Positions 24,490-34,130 are shown, counted from the stretch's first letter. The stretch is DNA of 64,000 nucleotides from Robertkochia aurantiaca (GCF_020166495.1 NZ_JAINZS010000005.1:62001-126000); one strand, 5' to 3'. Notes: generated from the sequence alone by a model not told the origin. A program made the numbers and translations.

Positions 24490-25122
24490 TTATTTTATAG
24501 TTTCCTTTACGGCTCCGCATTTCAGCATCTTATCACCGAAATACGGATTCATAATTGCTTTCTCATTTGAAAGCCAGTAGCCTCCCTGGTTATTAAAAGC
24601 CATCGGGCAATACTGTTTGTAAATCTCTCCACTCTCGATCTTCCCACTTATCTCAGCCTCAACAAGCTTCCCGAGTTCTGCAAACAATGCGCGTTGTTCT
24701 TCCACATCCTTTTTCGAGGCCAGCTCTGAAGCCTTGTTCTTGATCTCTTCATTAGCACTCACCGATGCCAACTCAGAGGCTGCTTCTGAAGCCTGGTCTG
24801 CATTTGTCGCCACCAAAGCATCTTTCAGAGTCAGGTAAGCGTTAAAGGTTTGGGCTAAGGCATCCTCTGAAAAGGTAACTGTGTTTTTAGCCTGGTCCAT
24901 ACCCTGCTCATTCATATGATCTCCGTCCATATGGTCACCATCCATTTCCCTTTGTTCATGCATGTGTTCATCATCCATATGTTCACCTTCCATATGCCCG
25001 TCATGCATTTCGGTGCTTTCACCTTCGTGCATGGTGTCATTTTGATTTTTGTTTTCTTCCTGTTTGCATGAGACGGTTGCCAGCATCGCCAACACTGCAA
25101 AACTCAATACCACTTTTTTCAT
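24490..25122 (-). CDS. His/Met-rich DUF3347 lipoprotein
   Basis: 210 residues. Lipobox LATVSCK near residue 19 marks a lipoprotein. Residues about 30-80 are an unstructured stretch rich in Met, His, Asp and Glu (repeats of the type HMDGDHM), a typical soft-metal sponge. The rest is DUF3347 (about 85-205) with YKQYCPMAFNNQGGYWLS and a final LKCGA, the same signature as at the C-terminus of the operon's adaptor. It probably binds copper in the periplasm and delivers it to the RND complex. Followed after 6 nt by the permease gene. Confidence 0.92.
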   Translation of the reverse strand: MKKVVLSFAVLAMLATVSCKQEENKNQNDTMHEGESTEMHDGHMEGEHMDDEHMHEQREMDGDHMDGDHMNEQGMDQAKNTVTFSEDALAQTFNAYLTLKDALVATNADQASEAASELASVSANEEIKNKASELASKKDVEEQRALFAELGKLVEAEISGKIESGEIYKQYCPMAFNNQGGYWLSNEKAIMNPYFGDKMLKCGAVKETIK

Positions 25123-25141
25123 GATTTGTCTTTTTTAAAAT

Positions 25142-26392
25142 TTACGAATTATAACTTAAATATTGAATAAAGGCAGTTTGTAAATAAAAGCTCAGTACTG
25201 CCTCAACCTGAGCTATTTCAAGTCGTAACTGAAGGCTCTCGATCTCCAGTAATTCTGTAAAATCGAGCTCTCCTGTTTCATATTTTGTCAATAGTATTTT
25301 TTTGGTATCCTCTGCCTTCCCGATATTCGCCTCCAGGCTTTCGAAAGTGATCCTGGCAGCATTCTGTTCGGCAATTGCCTTAAAAAGGCGGGCGTTTAAT
25401 TCATTGAGCCTTTCTGATCGCTGCGCTTCTATTTCCCGCTTCTTCAATTCATTCTGACGGCTTACCGAAGAAAATTTCTCGTTGAATATGGGAATGGAAA
25501 ATGAAACCATAGGCATCAGAATATCTTTCCCGTTATCATCGAAAGTCATATCAGGTCTTTCCTGTACGTTTATGTAATCGAGACCGATCCCAAAATTCGG
25601 AGTATTCTGCTTCTGATTTAACATTTCGGCCTGCTCGACACTGTTGTACAGTTTATCATATTTGACCAGCTCCGGATGAAGCTCGAGATCAAAGGATGCA
25701 TCACGCTCGATTTCCGGTATCATCACCTCATAGGCCTCAATCCGGACCTCGGTTCCCGTAGAACGATCGGCCAGGGAATTCAGCATTGCCTTTTCAGCTT
25801 TTAATTTCTCCTTGAGAATTTCCAATTCCCGCACCAGATCATTCTCTCTGATTTGTAATCTCAGTACGTCGGCAGCACCAGCCTTGTCGACTTCGACCGC
25901 CTGTATCGCCAGTGCTTCGTACTGCTGAAGCAGGGAAATATGCTCTTCCAGGACGGCTCTCTTGGCCTGCAGCTGCTGAATGGTATAATACACCTGTGTC
26001 ACTTCCAGGGCGAGCTTACGCCTGATGATGACCAATTCTTCATACTCTGCCTCGGCCATGGCTTCTGCATAATTCTCACGGGATGTAATGGTTCCGAACC
26101 AGGGAAACATCTGTCGTGCAGAAAGCCTGAACTTCTGTGCACCAGTACGCGTTTCAGGCTCACTTACAAAATAAGCTGCGCCCAACTCGGTGGGCCCCAG
26201 CACCTGGGCTTCGTTCACCTTTTCAGAGGCGATATCATACCGAAGTTCATAGGCCTGTATCCTTGGATTCGCTCCTTCGGTCAGATTTATGAAATCATCG
26301 AGGGTCTGAGCCTTTAATCCCGGTGAAAGGATCAAAGCTATGATGACTGCACCGCAAAAAAGCGAGATTCCTGAGGGTTTATTTGATTTCAT
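25142..26392 (-). CDS. cusC: TolC-family outer-membrane efflux channel (CusC-like)
   Basis: 417 residues from the ATG at 26392, chosen because it starts a clean signal peptide (MKSNKPSGISLF...LKAQ); the reading frame continues 24 codons farther upstream inside the pump gene without a signal. The long coiled-coil rich sequence has the two-fold repeat of TolC proteins. The start overlaps the end of the pump gene by 14 nt, which points to translational coupling. It is the outer-membrane exit duct for the CusA/CusB-type complex. Confidence 0.92.
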   Translation of the reverse strand: MKSNKPSGISLFCGAVIIALILSPGLKAQTLDDFINLTEGANPRIQAYELRYDIASEKVNEAQVLGPTELGAAYFVSEPETRTGAQKFRLSARQMFPWFGTITSRENYAEAMAEAEYEELVIIRRKLALEVTQVYYTIQQLQAKRAVLEEHISLLQQYEALAIQAVEVDKAGAADVLRLQIRENDLVRELEILKEKLKAEKAMLNSLADRSTGTEVRIEAYEVMIPEIERDASFDLELHPELVKYDKLYNSVEQAEMLNQKQNTPNFGIGLDYINVQERPDMTFDDNGKDILMPMVSFSIPIFNEKFSSVSRQNELKKREIEAQRSERLNELNARLFKAIAEQNAARITFESLEANIGKAEDTKKILLTKYETGELDFTELLEIESLQLRLEIAQVEAVLSFYLQTAFIQYLSYNS

Positions 26393-29300
26393 TTGTACTT
26401 TTTTTAATCTCCATTTCTTTTTTAACCCGTATCTCTTCTCTCCACCCGTAAAGTACAGGTACAACGAACAAGGTGATCAGTGCGATGAGCATTCCTCCAA
26501 AGGCGGGAATGGCCATAGGAATCATGATATCACTTCCTCTTCCGCTTGAGGTGAGAACCGGTAAAAGGGCGAGCATGGTCGTTGCCGTGGTCATTAAACA
26601 AGGTCTGATACGCATATTCCCCGCTTCGATAACCGCCGCTCTTACTTCCTTAAGATCATCAGGGCGTATCTTATCAAACGTCTGTTTGAGATAGGTAGCC
26701 ATAACGACTCCGTCATCTGTAGCGATCCCGAACAAGGCGATGAACCCGACCCATACGGCAACGCTCAGATTCACCGTTCTGATCTGAAACAAGTCTCTGA
26801 CATTCTCTCCGAAAAAGTTAAAATCCAAAAACCATGGTTGACCATAGAGCCATATAAGAATGAATCCGCCTGAGAAGGCCACTGCAATACCGGAGAACAC
26901 CATGAATGCGGTGGTGGTAGAACGAAACTGGAAATACAGTATTAAAAAGATGATCACCAATGCGAGCGGCACTACGAATGAAAGGGTTCGTTCTGCCCTG
27001 ATCTGATTTTCATAGGTACCGGTGAACTCGTAACTGATTCCCTGAGGAACGGTCAGAACTCCCTGATCGATTCGCTCCTGTATCAGTTTCTGAGCATTTT
27101 CCACAACAGGCACTTCAGCATAACCATCAAGTTTATCGAAAAGAACGTAACCTACCAGGAAAGTATCTTCACTCTTGATCATCTGTGGCCCTCTTTCATA
27201 CCTGATGGTTACCAGGTCACCCAAGGGAACAGGGTTACCCTTTTCCACCGGCACATATATCTTCTTCAATTCATCGGGTTCACTTCTCAGTTCCCTCGGA
27301 TAACGCACTCTGACCGCATAGCGCTCTCTCCCTTCAACCGTTTGTGTTAAAGGCATCCCCCCAACGGCGACCTGAATGATACGCTGTACCTCCTCAACAC
27401 TCACTCCGTAGCGGGCGAGCTGTTCCCGGCCGATATCGATCAACAGGTATGGTTTTCCTACGATCCTGTCGGCAAAGACAGCCTCGTCTTTTACTCCCTC
27501 AACCTCCTTCAAAAGATTCTCCAGTTGAAAACCGAAACGCTCGATCTCCCGCAGGTCCTGGCCTTTGACCTTGATCCCCATCGGAGCTCTCATTCCCGTT
27601 TGCAACATGACCAAACGGGTTTCAATGGGTTGTAATTTGGGAGCCGAAGTAACCCCTGGAATACGGGTTACCCTCACGATCTCATTCCAGATATCATCGG
27701 GGGTTTTTATCTCAGGCCTCCAGCTTCGGTAGAATTCTCCTGAAGGGTCTGCCACTAATTGCTCTGTTCTTATAGTCCAGGGATTCACATCGCCTGTTTC
27801 CATCTCCCCGTCTTCCCCGGGAGTATGATTCGGATTGAGCACTTTTCTTCCGTCCTTCAGCAAAAATAACCCGCTGTCGTCAGTTTTAAACGATTCCGGT
27901 TCTCCTTCCTCATTCTGCAGGTATTCGGGCTTATATTGTATCACGTTCTCGTACATGGAAAGCGGAGCGGGATCAAGAGCTGATTCAGCACGTCCGGCTT
28001 TTCCAACCACGGTTTCTATCTCGGGAATACCCGCCACAGCCATGTCGAGCTGCTGCAATACCCTCCTGTTCTCTTCAACCCCGGCATGAGGCAATGAGGT
28101 AGGCATGAGCAGAAATGAACCCTCATTTAGTGATGGCATGAATTCTTCCCCCGTGTTTCTCAGTATCTGTATCCCGATAGCGATAAGTATCACGGGCAGT
28201 GAAAGAAATAAGAGCTTATTATTGAGGGCCCACCTGAGAACAGGGGTATAATACTTCCTGAACAGCAGAAATCCACCTAAGATACCGAAACAGACAAGAG
28301 AAACAAAAATAAGGTTGATCAATACAGAACGGTCAAAACCGAGCGGTCGCCAATAAACAGCCAGTAAAAATATGATCGTTACTATGGTGATCCCTGTATG
28401 AATCAGGCTCTTCTTCTTGAAGAAATCCCGGATCTTTTCCGGCAGGCTCTTCGCCACTTCATCCTGAGCTAAAATATTGGTGATCGCAAAAGCCACCAAT
28501 ACCAGACCGAGCCAATAACCCATAATGATTACCACCAGCCCCGTAACGAGTATTACTCCCTGAAAGATCATTTTCTGTACGAACCCGGTTTGCCGTTTCT
28601 TAAATAGAATGGCTGCCAGTGGCGGAATAAAGAACAGGGCCACCAGAACCGCGGCGATCAAAGCCATGGTCTTGGTGAATGCAAGCGGACGAAAGAGTTT
28701 CCCTTCAGCACCCACCATGGTGAAAACCGGTAAAAAACTGATCACCGTTGTGAGTACAGCTGTCAGGATGGCTCCCGAAACCTCTTCCGTAGCATTGTAA
28801 ACCACCTGATTTATGGGCTTATCTTTTCCCTCTTCCAGATGCCTGATAATGTTCTCTGATAAGATCACCCCGAGATCGACCATGGTTCCTATAGCAATAG
28901 CGATACCTGATAAGGCAACAATATTGGCATCGACACCGAAATACTTCATCGAAATGAAAACCATCAATACAGCGACAGGTAAAAGTCCGGAGATCAAAAC
29001 AGAAGCCCGCAGGTTGAACACCATGATCACGATGACCAGGATGGTGATCAGAATTTCCATGGTTAGGGCTTCATTAAGGGTGTCGAGGGTTTCTTGTATC
29101 AGTTCGGTACGATCGTAAAAAGGGACGATCGTAAGCTTTGACACCTTACCGTTTTCAAGGGTTTTCGAGGGTAAACCGGAACTGATCTCCCGGATCTGCT
29201 TTTTGACATTCTGAATGACCTCCATGGGGTTGGCCCCATAGCGAGCCACTACAACTCCACCGACCACCTCTGCTCCTTCTTTATCCAGAATTCCTCTTCG

Positions 29301-30164
29301 GGGAGCAGGCCCAAGACTAACCTTTGCAATATCACCTACTTTTATGGCCGTGTAGTTCTGAGAAGTAACAACGGCCTTTCTGATATCCTCCAGGCTTTTT
29401 ATGTATCCTAAACCGCGTATAAGATATTCAACCTTATTGATCTCGAAGGTCTGTGCACCGATCTCCTGGTTACTCTGCTTCACGGCTTTAACAACCTGTT
29501 CCAGGGTGATACCGTATTCCCGCATAAGGTCAGGATCAACATCGATCTGATATTCCTGTACATAGCCTCCGATAGAAGCTACTTCTGAAACACCTGAAGC
29601 TGAAGACAGCCCGTATTTCACATAATAGTCCTGCACACTTCGCAATTCATGCAGGTCCCAGCCACCGGTTACATTTCCGTCTTCATCCCTGCCCTCAAGA
29701 GTATACCAGAAAATCTGTCCGAGTCCGGTGGCATCAGGTCCCAAAGCAGGACTAACGCCCTGTGGCAATAAGCCTGATGGCAGGGAATTCAGCTTTTCAA
29801 GAATACGACTCCTGCTCCAGTAGAATTCCACATCTTCTTCAAAAATGATATAGATACTGGAAAGCCCGAACATGGATGAACTCCTGATGGTTTTAACACC
29901 CGGAATACCCAACAGGGTCGTGGTTAAAGGATAGGTGATCTGATCTTCGACATCCTGGGGTGAACGCCCGTCCCATCTGGTAAAAACGATTTGCTGATTC
30001 TCTCCGATATCAGGAATGGCATCGACAGCCACAGGTTTGCTGGGCAACCAGTCAATCTGCCAGTTGAAAGGAGCACTTATAACTCCCCAACCTACAACCA
30101 ATACCAATAGCAGTATGGCTACTAACTTATTTTCTATTAAAAACCGAATGCTTTTATTAAGCAT
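26379..30164 (-). CDS. cusA: CusA/CzcA-type heavy-metal RND efflux pump
   Basis: 1261 residues, about 200 more than the usual length. Typical features: N-terminal helix, first periplasmic loop with QIVFTRWDGRSPQDVEDQITYPL, TM4 with GIAIAIGTMVDLGVILSENI (the proton-relay Asp), and a C-terminal half with TDDGVVMATYLKQTF. The surplus is mainly an insertion of three or four extra hydrophobic segments around residues 525-630, between the first membrane bundle and the second half, plus a longer second periplasmic loop (about 740-810). It exports Cu(I)/Ag(I) by sequence type. It is the second gene of the operon, 88 nt after the HYC_CC_PP gene. Confidence 0.95.
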   Translation of the reverse strand: MLNKSIRFLIENKLVAILLLVLVVGWGVISAPFNWQIDWLPSKPVAVDAIPDIGENQQIVFTRWDGRSPQDVEDQITYPLTTTLLGIPGVKTIRSSSMFGLSSIYIIFEEDVEFYWSRSRILEKLNSLPSGLLPQGVSPALGPDATGLGQIFWYTLEGRDEDGNVTGGWDLHELRSVQDYYVKYGLSSASGVSEVASIGGYVQEYQIDVDPDLMREYGITLEQVVKAVKQSNQEIGAQTFEINKVEYLIRGLGYIKSLEDIRKAVVTSQNYTAIKVGDIAKVSLGPAPRRGILDKEGAEVVGGVVVARYGANPMEVIQNVKKQIREISSGLPSKTLENGKVSKLTIVPFYDRTELIQETLDTLNEALTMEILITILVIVIMVFNLRASVLISGLLPVAVLMVFISMKYFGVDANIVALSGIAIAIGTMVDLGVILSENIIRHLEEGKDKPINQVVYNATEEVSGAILTAVLTTVISFLPVFTMVGAEGKLFRPLAFTKTMALIAAVLVALFFIPPLAAILFKKRQTGFVQKMIFQGVILVTGLVVIIMGYWLGLVLVAFAITNILAQDEVAKSLPEKIRDFFKKKSLIHTGITIVTIIFLLAVYWRPLGFDRSVLINLIFVSLVCFGILGGFLLFRKYYTPVLRWALNNKLLFLSLPVILIAIGIQILRNTGEEFMPSLNEGSFLLMPTSLPHAGVEENRRVLQQLDMAVAGIPEIETVVGKAGRAESALDPAPLSMYENVIQYKPEYLQNEEGEPESFKTDDSGLFLLKDGRKVLNPNHTPGEDGEMETGDVNPWTIRTEQLVADPSGEFYRSWRPEIKTPDDIWNEIVRVTRIPGVTSAPKLQPIETRLVMLQTGMRAPMGIKVKGQDLREIERFGFQLENLLKEVEGVKDEAVFADRIVGKPYLLIDIGREQLARYGVSVEEVQRIIQVAVGGMPLTQTVEGRERYAVRVRYPRELRSEPDELKKIYVPVEKGNPVPLGDLVTIRYERGPQMIKSEDTFLVGYVLFDKLDGYAEVPVVENAQKLIQERIDQGVLTVPQGISYEFTGTYENQIRAERTLSFVVPLALVIIFLILYFQFRSTTTAFMVFSGIAVAFSGGFILIWLYGQPWFLDFNFFGENVRDLFQIRTVNLSVAVWVGFIALFGIATDDGVVMATYLKQTFDKIRPDDLKEVRAAVIEAGNMRIRPCLMTTATTMLALLPVLTSSGRGSDIMIPMAIPAFGGMLIALITLFVVPVLYGWREEIRVKKEMEIKKSTNEIK

Positions 30165-30252
30165 ATGAATTGAATTAAAACATGATTAAAAAGAATATAC
30201 CTCGTCACAGCTTTAATAAGCAGGCGACGAAATTTACAAGATCATGTTTCAA

Positions 30253-30666
30253 TCAAATAAGAAAAGTCTCGTTGAGAAGCTGAATATCTTCGGTGATCAA
30301 GGGCGGCGGATATCCCTGAAAGGGCGTTTGCGGTTTCGCCTCTTCCGAGAATTGCAGCTTTAATGAATAGGTGAAAATAGCCAGAAAGTTTCTGGCTGCC
30401 TGTTCCTTCTTTTCCAGCTCCTTCATCTGATCCTGCCCTTCGAACAGATCGGTTTCCTCACTGCAACAGTGATCTGCCGAAAGCATGTCAGAGAGACCGT
30501 TTTCTGCAAGCATGGTTTCCATACCACAGCTATCAGCTTTTCCGGTCAGGGAATAATCAACCAGGATCTCTCCGCAGAAATGCTTATCTACAGAAAATGA
30601 CAAAGCGGATACTAAAACGAGTACCGCCATGACCGAGGATCCTATTTTAAGAAGAAAGTTCTTCAC
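30253..30666 (-). CDS. HYC_CC_PP family small secreted protein
   Basis: 137 residues, GTG start, signal peptide about 1-25. It has the three signatures of this Bacteroidota family: HFC (residues 29-31, here Phe for Tyr), CC (67-68) and a proline run (120-122). All are near conserved cysteine or histidine positions that could bind metal. Genes of this family commonly head copper-efflux operons in the phylum; function is unproven. A box TAATTTTG at 30679-30672 lies only 6 nt before the GTG, so either the mRNA is nearly leaderless or the true promoter is farther up. Confidence 0.88.
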   Translation of the reverse strand: MKNFLLKIGSSVMAVLVLVSALSFSVDKHFCGEILVDYSLTGKADSCGMETMLAENGLSDMLSADHCCSEETDLFEGQDQMKELEKKEQAARNFLAIFTYSLKLQFSEEAKPQTPFQGYPPPLITEDIQLLNETFLI

Positions 30667-30710
30667 GGAAACAAAATTAGAAGATTTTCTTTAATAATGA
30701 ATAATTTGTT

Positions 30711-30730
30711 GTGAATAGCTTAACATTCAC
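30711..30730. promoter_or_regulatory. Inverted repeat in the divergent promoter region (possible operator)
   Basis: GTGAAT-N8-ATTCAC, six-base arms, in the 151-nt gap between the leftward metal operon and the rightward GH3 gene. Its place suits an operator, but there is no regulator gene nearby and no second copy to support it. Confidence 0.3.
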
Positions 30731-30817
30731 AGTAAAAGGTAGTTTAAAATCAAGTCAGAGGCCTTGATTTACCACCCACAATCTGTAAATTCAACTTACC
30801 TTTAGAAAAAAGTAAAT

Positions 30818-32341
30818 ATGGCGATATACGGTTACATGATCAAGGGATTACTCGAAATGCGGGAAAAGCTGGTTCCGGAATCAGATCCGATAGAAGACCA
30901 GAAAAAAGTATTATCAGAATTACTCGAGCAGGCAAAAGATACTGCCTTTGGGAAATTTTACGATTTTTCAGATCTCCTGGAAGCAGAAAATATCAAGGAA
31001 GCCTTTGCGGCTAAAGTCCCCCTGTTCAATTATGACAAAATAAACAGCGAATGGTGGTATCGTCTGCACCAGGGAGAAAGTGACATCACCTGGCCCGGAA
31101 AACCTTCCTATTATGCCCTGAGCTCAGGTACTACCGGCAAAGAAAGTAAACGCATTCCGGTAACCGAAGAAATGATCGAATGCATCACCCTGGCAGGACG
31201 AAAACAAGTCTATGCCATAACAAACTTTGACATGCCTCCCGATTTTTTTGAAAAGGAAATTCTCATGTTGGGCAGTTCTACTGATCTGAAGAGAAAAGGG
31301 GATCACCAGGAGGGAGAGATAAGCGGGATCAGTGCCAGTAATATTCCAAACTGGTTTAAAGGATATTATAAACCGGGTGAAGATATCGCACGTATTGAAA
31401 ACTGGGATGACCGGGTAAAAATGATAGCTGAAAATGCTGCCGAATGGGATATCGGAGCCATTAGTGGTATCCCTTCCTGGATCGAGCTCATGCTGGAAGA
31501 AGTTATCGAGCACCACAAGCTGGAACATATACACCAGATATGGCCGAATCTCCAGGTCTACACCTCCGGAGGGGTGGCCTTTGATCCCTATGAAAAAAGT
31601 TTTAACGCCCTGATGGGGAAACCGGTAACGGTCATCGACACCTACCTGGCTTCAGAAGGTTTTATCGCATTCCAACAACGCCCCGAAACCAGTGCAATGC
31701 GTCTGTTAACCGATAACGGAATTTATTTTGAGTTTGTGCCCTTCGAGCCCGAATACATCAACGAAGATGGTTCTCTTAAGAAAGATGCTCCTGTAATTCC
31801 ACTGGAGGAGGTAAAAACAGAAAAAGACTATGTACTTCTTATAAGTACCGTATCAGGCCTTTGGCGCTACGAAATCGGTGACACCATTACCTTTACCGAC
31901 CTGGAGCGCAAGGAGATCAAAATAACCGGTCGCACCAAATTCTTCCTGAACGTGGTGGGTTCGCAGCTGTCTGTTAACAAACTTAATGATGGTATAAAAG
32001 AACTCGAAAATGCCTTTGACATCGAGATCAAAGAATTTACCATGGCTGCCAAACGATACGATGAGGAGTTCTATCACAGCTGGTACCTGGGCACAGAAGC
32101 AGATGTTGATCCTGAACAAGCCGCTGAGGTGCTTGATGAATACCTGAAGTCGGCAAATAAGAACTATGAAGTGGCCCGGGGAAAGGCGCTAAAGGGAGTT
32201 AAGGTAAAGGTGATCCCGCCTGAGATTTTTTACGAATGGAATGCCCAAAAAAAGAAGAAGGGCGGACAGGTAAAAATGCCTCGCGTGATGGGAGAGGAAA
32301 AATTCAGCGAGTGGGAAGAATTCGTCGCTGCCCAATTATGA
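30818..32341 (+). CDS. GH3-family acyl-adenylate enzyme (auxin-responsive GH3-like)
   Basis: 507 residues matching the bacterial branch of the GH3 family, a subgroup of the ANL adenylating enzymes. Visible are the ATP-site serine/threonine motif YYALSSGTTGKESKRIP (about 101-117), YTSGG, and the second adenylate motif in GLWRYEIGDTITFTD (about 347-361), plus a C-terminal domain. In plants GH3 enzymes join hormones to amino acids; the bacterial substrate is unknown. A TACCTTTA box is 20 nt before the ATG. The stop codon abuts the end of the convergent HExxH gene. Confidence 0.92.
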   Translation: MAIYGYMIKGLLEMREKLVPESDPIEDQKKVLSELLEQAKDTAFGKFYDFSDLLEAENIKEAFAAKVPLFNYDKINSEWWYRLHQGESDITWPGKPSYYALSSGTTGKESKRIPVTEEMIECITLAGRKQVYAITNFDMPPDFFEKEILMLGSSTDLKRKGDHQEGEISGISASNIPNWFKGYYKPGEDIARIENWDDRVKMIAENAAEWDIGAISGIPSWIELMLEEVIEHHKLEHIHQIWPNLQVYTSGGVAFDPYEKSFNALMGKPVTVIDTYLASEGFIAFQQRPETSAMRLLTDNGIYFEFVPFEPEYINEDGSLKKDAPVIPLEEVKTEKDYVLLISTVSGLWRYEIGDTITFTDLERKEIKITGRTKFFLNVVGSQLSVNKLNDGIKELENAFDIEIKEFTMAAKRYDEEFYHSWYLGTEADVDPEQAAEVLDEYLKSANKNYEVARGKALKGVKVKVIPPEIFYEWNAQKKKKGGQVKMPRVMGEEKFSEWEEFVAAQL

Positions 32342-32929
32342 TCAATCGTTCACAGTTGCTGTATCGTCTCTTTGAGAAACCATATGCATGATCTCCTCGG
32401 GAGATAGGTAGTATTTTTTAATACGTTCCTTGTATTGGTCTGAAAGGTCAGCGTGGTCCAGTATGAAGTTTTTAGTTTGAATGATATACTCTTCCATACC
32501 CTGTCTTACAGCATAGTAATCGGCCATGCGTTCAGCCTCTTTCAGATAGGTTGAAGAAAGACTGTATCGTATCCCGAAAGCAATAAGGTTCCATTTACTG
32601 CGATTTTCATAATCCATGATGTGTCCCAGTTCATGACCCAACCAACCTGTCATAATGGGTTCAGGAATTGAATCTGTTTCGAACACTTCATCATCGATCT
32701 GGAAACGCTCACTGATAAAAATGTAATACTTGCGGTTCTTTCGCCTTTTAAAAAAACTTTTGAAATCGGGCTGGGCCTGCATTACCGATTTCTTGATCTT
32801 CTTTTTAAATCTGAAAACAATGGTCGATTCTGCCAGGTTTGGGTAATATGACAGTGCCTTCTCTGCCTCTCGGGCGATTCGTTCAGGGTATATGTGGTTC
32901 TGCATGCAGTAAGTTCTTTTATGGTCCAA
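32342..32929 (-). CDS. Putative zinc metallopeptidase-like protein (HExxH)
   Basis: 195 residues. The motif GHELGHIMDYE (His99, Glu100, His103) and a later EAERMADYYAV (Glu131/133, Asp137) have the spacing of gluzincin-type peptidases such as M48, where the third ligand lies in a second helix. There is no clear signal peptide or membrane segment. The first 50 residues are basic. The family is not one I can name, and activity is inferred from the motif only. It runs towards the GH3 gene; their ends touch at 32341/32342. Confidence 0.8.
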   Translation of the reverse strand: MDHKRTYCMQNHIYPERIAREAEKALSYYPNLAESTIVFRFKKKIKKSVMQAQPDFKSFFKRRKNRKYYIFISERFQIDDEVFETDSIPEPIMTGWLGHELGHIMDYENRSKWNLIAFGIRYSLSSTYLKEAERMADYYAVRQGMEEYIIQTKNFILDHADLSDQYKERIKKYYLSPEEIMHMVSQRDDTATVND

Positions 32930-33033
32930 CCTTAATAAAGGAAATTATGTTGAATAAATCAAACGCTATTCCTTTGAAAGTCTTAAGTATACCCTAAAAT
33001 GTGAACTGATCATTTAGTATGACAGCTCTGTCA

Positions 33034-33468
33034 TCAACCGAAGAAAAAAAGTGAAACTTGCAAAATAAAGATCAGTATCCACAAAACCGTTCTGTACCAA
33101 TTCTTTTTCACCAGGTCTTCTGTGATCATGGATACTTTCTCTGAATGGTTTTCTTTGCTGATCCTGTTATGAAGGGGAACGAAAATGGTAAAGGTCAGTA
33201 GCCACACCAGTAATACCAATAAAAGCTTAACGAGGTAAAAAGGTTGATACCTGAAATAGTATATAGAGAGGCTTAAAAGCAGCTGTCCGCCCATAAGCGG
33301 GATCACCACTGCACTGACACGTTCAACATATTTCCTGTGCCACCTAAAGAGAGCCTCTTTGTTATAAAAGGTGAATGAGGGATAGATCACGCCCTGAACC
33401 AGCGCGATAAGCACAAGGCAACCGAAATCGAAAATCAGATTTAAAACCGGCAAAAGATCTTCCATCAT
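33034..33468 (-). CDS. Small four-helix membrane protein of unknown function
   Basis: 144 residues with four predicted membrane helices and a short charged loop (HNRISKENHSEKVS) near residue 105. No family could be named from the sequence. The start overlaps the end of the preceding gene by four bases, so the two small membrane proteins are made together and may form a complex. Confidence 0.8.
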   Translation of the reverse strand: MMEDLLPVLNLIFDFGCLVLIALVQGVIYPSFTFYNKEALFRWHRKYVERVSAVVIPLMGGQLLLSLSIYYFRYQPFYLVKLLLVLLVWLLTFTIFVPLHNRISKENHSEKVSMITEDLVKKNWYRTVLWILIFILQVSLFFFG

Positions 33469-33905
33469 CCCGCAGCTTTATAAGATTTCTCCTCAAACTT
33501 GTAAGGTGTATTATCACTGAGTTTCCATTGAGTTTGGATGTGCACCTGATAAAGAATGTATACGAAGGGAATCCACCAGATAAAATCGTTGGTTATCAGG
33601 GTGTAGAAGAACTCAAAGGGCACATCTCCTTTCAGATATCCGAAAAGAAATCCTATAGGACCAAAGATCTTTCCCAGAAAACCCACCGCAACTATTGGCC
33701 AGTGTCGCAAAGCGTCAAAAGAAGCCCACCAATACCCGAGACCGTATACACCTATCACCATCCCCATTCCCTGCCAGATCATGACATGATTGATCTGCTC
33801 CATACCGGTTAGATCAAAAAATGAAGTAGGAAAGATCACTACCCATGCACCCCAAAGCAGGTTATAAATTGCAGCCAGGCGCAGTATATATTTATTGACA
33901 TTCAT
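33465..33905 (-). CDS. Small four-helix membrane protein of unknown function
   Basis: 146 residues, four hydrophobic helices, with a well-conserved-looking start (YNLLWGAWVVIFP, then FDLTGMEQINHVMIWQGMGMVIGVYGLGYW). This opening resembles small membrane proteins sometimes annotated as alkyl hydroperoxide reductase related, but that name has no functional support here. First gene of a two-gene unit. Confidence 0.82.
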   Translation of the reverse strand: MNVNKYILRLAAIYNLLWGAWVVIFPTSFFDLTGMEQINHVMIWQGMGMVIGVYGLGYWWASFDALRHWPIVAVGFLGKIFGPIGFLFGYLKGDVPFEFFYTLITNDFIWWIPFVYILYQVHIQTQWKLSDNTPYKFEEKSYKAAG

Positions 33906-34130
33906 TTTGTTTAATTATTTCCAATATTCATTAAACAAATATAAGATGTTATTATCAGCTAATAAAACCTGAAGCCCTCAAAAGTGAATATCGACATAAT
34001 TAACTGTATATCAGTATTTTATTTGAATTTGACCCTTCTATTACTTATATTAGAATAGGAATCACTGCCCTGAAATAGTCCCACTACTTCAACTTCAATA
34101 ACCTGCTCGTAAACTTTAAAACAACACAAA

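Noticed and set aside
26340-26549. Upstream extension of the TolC-type gene to 26464
   Set aside because: The extra 24 codons lie inside the pump gene and would put charged residues before the signal peptide; the ATG at 26392 is better.
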